Assembly: GCA_003415625.1 (NCBI GenBank)
Contig: PYIU01000009.1
Location: 992,001-1,056,000, forward strand
Direction: 5' to 3'
DNA length: 64,000 nt
From: Aquanectria penicillioides
Taxonomy: Eukaryota; Ascomycota; Sordariomycetes; Hypocreales; Nectriaceae
Shown here: positions 56,071-64,000 of the stretch, piece by piece
Numbering within the stretch: position 1 is the stretch's first letter
How the letters are laid out: the number at the start of each line of letters is the position of its first letter
The notes under the pieces: model-generated
The model's input: the letters and a program-made list of their open reading frames with translations, nothing else
Told to the model about the DNA's origin: nothing
Databases searched by the model: none
Translations under genes and position numbers: made by a program

Positions 56071-59000
56071 TCATATAGCCACAAAAAAGCTCTTCTCACC
56101 CTCCTTCGGCACAACCCTCGCCCTGCGCATAATCTCATCTTCACACGCCAGTCTAATCCGCTCGGGTGTTGCCGGGCTCTCCAACCTCAGCAATCCCGGA
56201 TCCTTGTCGTCGCCCACCTTGGCCACCACACCTGCGCTCGACCGAGCTGACTTCAGCGCATCCCGAATGGCAAAGAATACCGCGCTGCCCATGAAGAATG
56301 GCGGCTCCCCCACTCCCCGGCTCCGCTGGATCGTTCGCAACTCCTTCCACTCCACGTCTTTGAGCAGTGACACGTTGAAAGTCTGGGGAATATCCCGGAA
56401 TCCGGGGATCTTGTACGCTCCGGGGCCCCGCGTAAATAGATTCCCTGCCATCGGTCCATTTCGGAGCCAAAGGGACTCCTCCATGGTGAAAAGCCCAAGC
56501 CCTTGGATGAAAGCTCCCTGGATCTGCCCGTAGTCAATCGCAGGGTTGATGGATTGGCCAACGTCCATCTTGATGTCTGCCCGCAGGCATGTCCACGTTC
56601 CGGTGAGGAGGTCTATCTCTACCTCGGCCGCGGCAACTCCCTGGGTAAAGTAGAAAAACATTTTCCCCTTACCCGTGGTCCAATCATACCCGATTTCTGG
56701 CGTCTTGTAGAAACCTTGGGCTGAAAGATTGACTCGATCAAAATATGCAGCATGTGCAAGCTCCTTCATTGTGGCATCTGGACCAAGCTTCTTTCGATAA
56801 GGAGCCAGTCGTTCATTGAGCTGCTGGCATGCATTGAAGATTGCATAGCCGTTCAAATCTGAAGAGGCAGATGCCGCTGTCGACGATGCATTTGCAACAG
56901 TGTTTGTCGCCGTCTCCGAGATGAAAACGTTCTCAAGTGGTGATCCAAGAGCTTGTGCCGCAATCTGAGAGAGCTTGGTGTAAAGGCCTTGGCCCATCTC
57001 AGTTCCACCATGCGCTACCAGGATAGATCCATCGTGATAGATGTGCACTAGGGCACCCGCCTGGTTAAGGAATAGAGCAGTGAAAGAGATTCCGAACTTC
57101 GTAGGGATAAGTGCCATCCCCCTTCTCCTCCACTTTTGGCTTTTATTAAACTCAGACACCGCTTCTTTCCTCTGCGCATAGTTCGATTCATCGTACACTT
57201 GCTTGTACATCAACGGTACATGCCAATCTCCGAGTCCTTGGCCGAAATGTGTTTGCCCATCGGCATCATACATGTTAATTTTCCGAAGAGATTCCACGGG
57301 CATCCCCAGTCGATCAGCCACCTCTTCCATATAGGTCTCAGCAATGAACATGCCTTGCGGCCCACCAAAGCCTCTAAATGCAGTGTTCGACATGGTGTTG
57401 GTCTTGCACAGTCGCCCTCTGACAAGCATGTTTGGAATGTTGTAGCAGCCATCCACATGAGTCATGGATCGCTCGCACACAGCTGCACTTAGATCAAAAG
57501 TCCAACCCGCATTGTTGTAGATATCAACTTCAAGTGCTTGGATCTTGCCGTCCCTGTTGACTCCTACTTTGTACTTGCCAAGGAATGGGTGTCGCTGGCC
57601 GCTTGTAACCATATCCTCCTCGCGCGTGAGCATATATCTCACTGGCTTCTTTGTCTTCTTTGCAGCCAGTGCCAATACTGAACTGAGCGGAATAGACCGA
57701 GTTTCTTTGCCGCCAAAACCGCCGCCTAGTCTTTTTACTCTCACTACAATCTTGTTTGACTGTACACCGCACACCCGAGAAGCGAATACTTGCCTGATCC
57801 AAGTTAGCATATGCTTTACACATTTCAAGTAAACGATATCTTACGTTTCATTGGCATTTTGAGTGCTGGCGAAAATCTCCATCTCGCCGTCCTCCGACTT
57901 GGGAACAACCAAGCAGGCATTCGTCTCTAAGTAGAAATGTTCCTGTCCACCCATTCTAGCTGTTCCGGTAAAGACGTAATCGCATTTCTTGAAGGCCTCT
58001 TCAGTGTTTCCAGTTTTGATCTCACGGTAAAAATCATGGAAACTCTCTTGCTCAATTGCTTCCTCAATGGTGAGGATGGCAGGGAGGTCTTCGTAGTCTA
58101 CCTTCACCGCCCTTGCGGCTTCTTGGGCCCGGGCTGGAGTTGTGGCTAGAACCAGAGCGATTACTTGGCCAGTAGTGAGAACTTCGTCTTCCGCAAAAAG
58201 TGGTTCATCAAAGTTAGGGGCGCCAAACTTGTTCGCGTCCAGCGAAGGCATGTCATCCTTGTCCACAACATCCACTACGCCAGGCATGTCCAGTGCCGTG
58301 CTATAATCGATGGATTTGATCTTAGCGTGAGCCTTCTTTGATAAGACATAACACGCATAAAGCTCATTCTTTAATGCCTGAGTATCGTCGGTGTATTGTG
58401 CTTCGCCTGTCGTTTGTTTCAATGCTGCCAGGTGATTCTTGGATTGTCCAGTGACTTCCCTGACATATGCATCTGCCGCATGATGATCAACTTCGCCGGT
58501 CGAGATTTCTCTTTCAATTTCGTGAATGGCTTGCTGGTCAATGTCCTCAGAGGCTGCGTCCAGGATTGCTATGACATCGTGGTAAAACCGGTAGAAGAAA
58601 CCGAAGGCCAGAGCTTTTCTATACGAAGCCATGCCTCCGGGAACATCGAAGGCCATGTCAAAATCCTTTCCAAGGGCATTCATAGTTCCTTCAAGTGTTT
58701 GCAGGTCTGCAAATTGCTTGCCGATCAGATATTCCATGGTTGCTTTAGCAGCAACAGTCGTTGCAGCCATACCACCATAGATCAGGTTGCACTCTTCAAC
58801 AACGCCATCGGCGTCCAACTTGACCCGTAGCGCGCTAGTAACAATGGCGATATCATCATCCTTGCGCTTCGCCTGCTTATAAGCTCGGAAAAATTCCCCC
58901 TTGGCGGCGGTCACGGGAATCCTGATGGATGCAATAATGGCATCCTGTGGTAAAGCCGTCTTTCGATATCCAGTAAAGAATTGGGACATTGGAATTTCGG

Positions 59001-60285
59001 TCACTTTTGTTGCTGACTTGGCAACCAGAACAGCATTTGCCGCCCACAGCACAGGGTTCAAGTCTGAGATAGGTGAGGCAGTCGCTAAGTTTCCAGCGGG
59101 TGTGCCCACATTTCGAATTTGCCTGCCAGCAAAGTACTTGAGCTGCTTCAAGATGGCTTCAAAGACTTGTCCTCTAGCAGGGCCATAGTGGGGTATTGCT
59201 TGCTCGCAAATCTTTTCCAAGTCGGTCAAAATAACATTGCCACCAATATCCAGATGATTGTCCTGGAACGTGTACTGTCGCAACTCTGCGATGTCTCCAA
59301 CATAGATGGAAACAGGGTATTGCAAGGCCTTGAATTTGATTTCGATCTGAGTTTCCGTGCTTCCGCCAATGATCTTTGCTTGAGGGTAAACAATCTTGAT
59401 TTGGAGGAGCTGGTCTAGGGTAACTGGTCGATACCATCGCTTTCTCTTATTTCCAAATGCAAGTGGTCGTAATTCGTGTCTTTTCAATGCGGGTGGGAAA
59501 ATGAGTTCTGTCTCAGGGTTGTACTCGATAAACCCTGGAGGTGTGAATCTCTTGATGGGTTGGTCGTTCGTGGTTTGCTTGTCCATGCAACATCCTCCGG
59601 CTGGTGGCCCACTGCCCTTGTCCATACAACACCCAGATCCACCAGACTGTTTAGACTTACCACACAAAGTGTCCACGCTAAATGTTTGTGCTGCATCGAG
59701 AATGGATCGGTATCCAGTACATCGACAAAGGTTTCCATCAAAGGCTTCTTCAATGTCGTCTTTTGAAGGTGCAGTGTTGTTCCTTAGTAAAGCGTAGAGG
59801 CTCATCACGATGCCGGGTGTACAAAAGCCACATTGGCTCCCATTGGACTTGGCAATTCGCTCCTGGGTGGGGTGTGGTTTCTTCGTGTTGCCGATACCTT
59901 CAATAGTAATGACATGCTTGCCATCCAAGCTGACGAGGGGAGCAAGGCAGGCGTTGATGCTGGCATGGTATATTTCCCTTGTGGTCGGGTTGAACTGACT
60001 GACCACAATGGTGCAAGCACCACAACCACCTTCGCCGCAACCACTAGGAAAGGCAACGTCAGCAGAGGATAATGACAGACACACAGAGGGTGATGCTTAC
60101 AGCTTGGTTCCCGTCAGCCCGATGCCACGTAGATACTCGAGCACGGTAACCTCTGGGTCGATCTCGTCAAGAACAACTTTGGTTCCATTGAGATAGAAGC
60201 GCAAGGTGTCGTCAAACTTGGATGTCAAAGTCGCCAGCTGCTCAGGGCTGGTTTCCCTCACTGGGGAGACGGCGCCGGGCGCCAT
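56071..60285 (-). CDS. Xanthine dehydrogenase (molybdenum hydroxylase)
   Basis: Oxidises hypoxanthine to xanthine and xanthine to urate with NAD+, in purine catabolism. Exons: 60285-60101, 60043-57845, 57793-56071; the frame is intact, 1368 residues, the usual fungal length. Domains in order: [2Fe-2S] I with LGCGEGGCGACTIV; [2Fe-2S] II with CGFCTPG and CRCTGYRS; FAD domain (KIIGGSTETQIEIKFK, QIRNVGTPAGNLATASPISD); molybdopterin domains with GGQEHFYLET, GGGFGGKETR, AFRGFGGPQG, AHGGTEMGQGLYTK and the catalytic GVGEPPFF near the C-terminus. A Gly/Cys insert with two CCMDK units lies between the Fe-S and FAD domains. Intron 2 has a CTAAC branch point. No frameshift was found despite its size. Confidence 0.97.
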
Positions 60286-61550
60286 GACGATAGAGGTATT
60301 CTCAGAAGGCTGGGCTGGTATATGGGGTGAAATGGAACCGAGAAAAAGTAGATTCGGGCGGGCTCAAGGTAAAATACTCCAGGTCAGAGGCCAAGAGGGG
60401 GTTGGAAATGGAGATTATGTAACACAGCAACGCCAGTTTGAACAGGAAAATCGGCGGTAAAAGAAAGGAAGAGCTCACGAGACAAACAGCACCCCGTCAT
60501 AGAACCTCCTGCTTTAACCTGCCGAGGCGAGGTACCTTTCTCAGGTAAGGCTACCTAGGTAGATAACGAATGGCAGGCTCGAAGGGGCGTCACAGCGTCA
60601 TCTTTGGCCTTCCGCTGGAGCAGGAGCAATCCCGCTTGATTCTCCCTCCCCCCCAGTGCGGCGCATTCCTCCAACAGGAAGCTCGGAATATGTAAACTGG
60701 GAGCAAAGAGGTAAAGATGGCGTGAGAAATTTAAGTCGACTCTGTGCTAATCGCTGCAATCGGGCTTGATTTCAGTGTTGTGTTACCCTGTGTCAAGATA
60801 GAGATTGCCACTGATAAGCTCGATTTACACCTTGCGCCACAGGAGCGGCTCAGGGCGGGGAAGGAGCTCCCTTGCCCCCTACCCCACGCTTCACAGGACG
60901 CTCAGGCCTGTAGGATCCACCCGTAGTGACTGGGTCGGCCGGCTCCGTTGGCGATAGGCCACTTCCACGATCGGGGCCTTCCACCCCTCAAGCATCTACA
61001 CTCTAGGCTTGCTCCGATGCTTCCACGGGGTCAAGGGCGTTATCAAGGCCATGGATGTAGAACGGACAAGTGGCTCCTTTGAAATAGCTCAAGATTGAAC
61101 CCCGCCAGCCCCCCCCTCCCCCCTCGAGTCCGCTCCAATATTAGAAGCTCCGTGTCATCCGTTTCTATCTCACATGTAATGATGTCAAAAGGTCTTATTG
61201 ACAAGGGGACTCCTGGCCCAAAGCAAGGGGTCCATCCATGACCGTATGTGTGGGCCATGTGCCACGATGATTAATCCCTGGATGCCTTCAGCCACAAAAT
61301 CATGGATTTCCCAACGACATGGAACTGCCTTTCCATGTTTGAGTCTTTATCTCGCAAGCATGTGAAAGCTTGGACCAGGGCAGTCATTCACACATCACCA
61401 AACATCCGATTGCACATCCTTGGATCATTTGTGAGTATAATTTCCCTTACAGTTGCCATTTAGATCCATGTAAGATATTTCCGAACTGTCTATGGCTCCT
61501 TCTAAGTTTTCTATATCTTATGCATATTCTCGACTTCGACTCAAGTTCTG
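60286..61550. other. Intergenic region between XDH and the kynurenine aminotransferase
   Basis: It contains the XDH promoter (both neighbours are on the minus strand). A short TACCTAGGTA palindrome lies at about 60551-60560. No gene is seen. Confidence 0.65.
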
Positions 61551-63105
61551 TCACTGGATGTACTTCTTCAGGCCTCTGAGTCGCTGCTTGGCCTCCTCCA
61601 ACACATGGTCCTCTTTGCAGACAGCAAACCGGATGTAGTCCTCAGCCAGGTGAGCGTTCTCGTCGGTATAAAATTCAGTAGGAGGAATAGCGGCGACACC
61701 CAACTCCTGGATCATGAACCACGCCAACTTAAAGTCACGGGGTCGGTTGGCAACGTGGGGAGGGAAGGGGTAATCGGCGGGCAGCTTGACCTTGGCCATG
61801 TTGACTAGAACGAAGTAGCCGCCCTCGGGATCGGAGTATGGGAGATCAAGCTCGTCAAAAACCTCGTTCAGGCGCTCAACTTTGCCCTTCATCTCCTTGA
61901 TGGCCTCATCCCAGAAGCCAAGCTTGTCAGCCAGCTCGAAGCCGACAGCGCTGGCTTCTTGGAGAGGAGATGGAGAAGTAAAGCAGATGCGGGTGTGAGC
62001 CGCAGAGACGTACTGCAGCAGTTCAGGGGGGCCAATCAACCAACCTGTGACCAAAGAGTCAGTACTGGGGGTTACTAGACACAGAGACTTTGGGAGTCTC
62101 AAGTTGACCTACCAACACGCCACCCAGTAGCATAAAAGTTCTTGCCCGCAGATCCCACAGTAAGCGTCAACTTCTCAACCTCGGGAGAAAGAGTGGCGAT
62201 GCGGGTGAAGGGGACATAGAAAAGGCGATCGTAAACTTCATCAGAGACAATGATGATCTGGTTCTTGACGCAAATATCGGCAATGCGCTGGAGCTCATCC
62301 TTGGAGAAGACCTTACCAACGGGGTTGTCTAGAAAATTTCCTAGTTAGTGGCAGCTAACATAGCACTGGAGTTGGGATACACACGAGGGTTGTTGATGAC
62401 AATCATCTTAGTCCGGGGAGTGACAGCCTTTTCCAGCTGCTCGAAGTCGATGGCCCAGTCTGCGGCGGATGACGTCTTGGTAGCACCAGTAGCAGGGGGC
62501 TGCAGAGGGACATAGACAACCTTACCACCGGGCATCTGGATGTTGCTAATGTACCTATGCACGAGTTAGTTCCCTCACGTTCAACTCACGGGTAACGCAT
62601 CTCACTCACTGATCAAAGAAGGGCTCGAAAACAATGACCTCGTCGCCAGGCTCAATGAAGGCCATGAAGGCACTCAGCATACCCTCATTAGCACCGGTGG
62701 TAATGGTAATCTCAGTGTCGGGGTTGAGCTGACGGCCCCAGAGAGGAGAGTAAGCATCAGCAAGGGCCTTCTTCAACCGCGGACGGCCCTTGGTGTGCGA
62801 GTACTGGTTGGCATCGACGCGGTCAAGAGCATCCTTGGCAGCGTCGATGATGAACTTGGGAGGGTTGTAGCCAAAGAAGCCCTGGCCAAGGTTTACAATT
62901 GGCTGGTTGGGCGAGGCGGCGGCAGCCTCGTTAATGATGGACCTGTACGCGCAGAGCCGGGTTAGAGCACGGGACGGAACCGAAAGCGATGTACACACAG
63001 ACGAGATATAGCAATGTGCAAATTTGAAGGGCTAAACACTCACCACACATCCTGCCTTGCGCCCTTCACTCTGCCGGCGGGCTCGAGCTTCCGAGTCTCA
63101 GTCAT
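61551..63105 (-). CDS. Kynurenine--oxoglutarate aminotransferase (BNA3 type)
   Basis: Class I PLP aminotransferase that converts kynurenine to kynurenic acid and may also act as a cysteine-S-conjugate beta-lyase. Exons: 63105-63044, 62942-62610, 62554-62385, 62328-62113, 62044-61551, all with canonical GT-AG sites; total 424 residues, frame intact. Motifs: NLGQGFFGYNPP, QYSHTKGRPRLKKAL, TTGANEGMLSAFMAFIEPGD, INNPHNPVGKVF, SDEVYDRLFY, the PLP lysine in GSAGKNFYATGWRVG (K251), and the closing RFAVCKED. There is no clear mitochondrial presequence (MTETRKLEPAGRVKG), so a cytosolic location is likelier. Kynurenine and XDH adjacency has no obvious pathway meaning. Confidence 0.95.
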
Positions 63106-64000
63106 GGTGCTGGAGAATGCCTTGGGGATATGACGGGAAGGGATGCTTCGAAGGGCAGCTCGGAGCGGAGAGGGGGCCGAAGACAAGGTTAATATGGAGC
63201 GCGACATCAAAGCCCGGCCTCTCGGTATTAGTCACGATGGAAGGCGAAAAGCGTGTGTAGTTTGGCGGCGGTGCCTGGACGTGCAAAGGAAATTCACCGC
63301 GTTTGGCTGGATGTCAATTGGGCCCCGAGAAAGCAACTCCACACAGGGAAAAGGTCCAAAAAAGGTCCCTCGCACACAAATGGGTGGGTTGGGTTGGTTT
63401 TGCAGGCACCCCGATTGATCGCTTGCCCGCGGCTTGTGAGCCTGCGACATCGCCGTGGCCGGCACTGAGACGGATGACTAATGTAGTGGGGCCGGCAAAA
63501 GAAGCGAGCGGCATGAGCACACGAAGACCAGGAAAATGGCGTCATTGCACCCAATGATGAGAACGCCTTTCTATTCCGCGTGGATTGGTTCGACGCCCCC
63601 CACATGGAGTCCCGAGCCCAGCGCAATATGACTCTCGGCAACCTGTTTTGGGGAGACAGGCTGAGACCGATGTTATCCTCTACCGGGATCTCGCTCGTTC
63701 CGCTCTGGTATCCATATCCGTCTCCCACTCGGCGCCGATGATTACCTTGGCCGACTCCGGAGGCGGGGCAACCGTTGATGCAATTCCCATGTGTTAATTA
63801 CCCTTTCGGCAACCAACCAACCATCCCACCCTATCAGCGCTCGGGGAGACCTCCCTTGTCTGAGTACTTATTCCTGATTGCCGGGATGCATCTTTTCGTA
63901 TCTGGTTACCATGCCCCTAGGTTGAAATAAGGACACGGAGAATGACACAGAATTCGCCACGCCGTATACCTCCCTAAGCAACAAGACTACCAGAACGATA
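63106..64000. other. Right-edge non-coding region, promoter side of the aminotransferase
   Basis: No frame is convincing. It should contain the aminotransferase promoter. Confidence 0.6.

Overview
The window looks like nuclear DNA of a filamentous ascomycete, most likely a Sordariomycete and possibly Hypocreales. The genes have short introns with GT(A/G)NGT donors, CTAAC/CTGAC branch points and (C/T)AG acceptors. The family set fits too: cutinase, AcuK/ERT1-type regulator, SPO22/ZIP4, BNA3, xanthine dehydrogenase. Order and species cannot be fixed from the sequence alone. There is no prokaryotic content, no tRNA or rRNA, no CRISPR and no recognisable transposon.

Layout: (1) 1-316, the 3' end of an unidentified + strand gene. 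(2) 1667-3889 (-), glutamate decarboxylase. (3) 3890-12958, a 9 kb stretch without a credible gene, packed with microsatellites and homopolymers. (4) 12959-15221 (-), HSL-type alpha/beta hydrolase. (5) 17574-18486 (-), secreted cutinase. (6) 19707-22574 (-), calpain-type cysteine protease. (7) 24499-26328 (+), RING/TRAF zinc-finger protein. (8) 27372-30940 (+), UFD2 ubiquitin-chain elongation factor E4. (9) 31445-32512 (-), adenine deaminase. (10) 32513-42261, a second gene-poor block of nearly 10 kb with tetra- to 13-mer repeats. (11) 42262-44883 (+), Zn2Cys6 transcription factor. (12) 45514-48694 (-), SPO22/ZIP4 meiotic TPR protein, interrupted by an in-frame stop. (13) 49202-51771 (-), AcuK/ERT1-type gluconeogenesis regulator. 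(14) 51772-56070, gene-poor. (15) 56071-60285 (-), xanthine dehydrogenase. (16) 61551-63105 (-), BNA3-type kynurenine aminotransferase.

The genes are ordinary housekeeping and accessory functions and form no obvious biosynthetic cluster. Two thematic links exist. UFD2 and the RING protein are neighbouring ubiquitin-type genes. Adenine deaminase and xanthine dehydrogenase are consecutive-type steps of purine catabolism (adenine to hypoxanthine to xanthine to urate), but about 24 kb apart.

The strongest unexpected signal concerns sequence integrity. Five conserved genes (GAD, the alpha/beta hydrolase, calpain, UFD2, AcuK-like), and probably the left-edge gene, each lack exactly one base in a short homopolymer, almost always C or G. 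In every complete case the exon lengths become a multiple of three when one base is put back. This is best explained by homopolymer under-calling in the assembly, so translations should be corrected before use. A separate TGG-to-TAG-type stop in SPO22/ZIP4 does not fit that error class and may be real. I found no convincing undescribed system; the two large gene-free blocks are the least explained parts.
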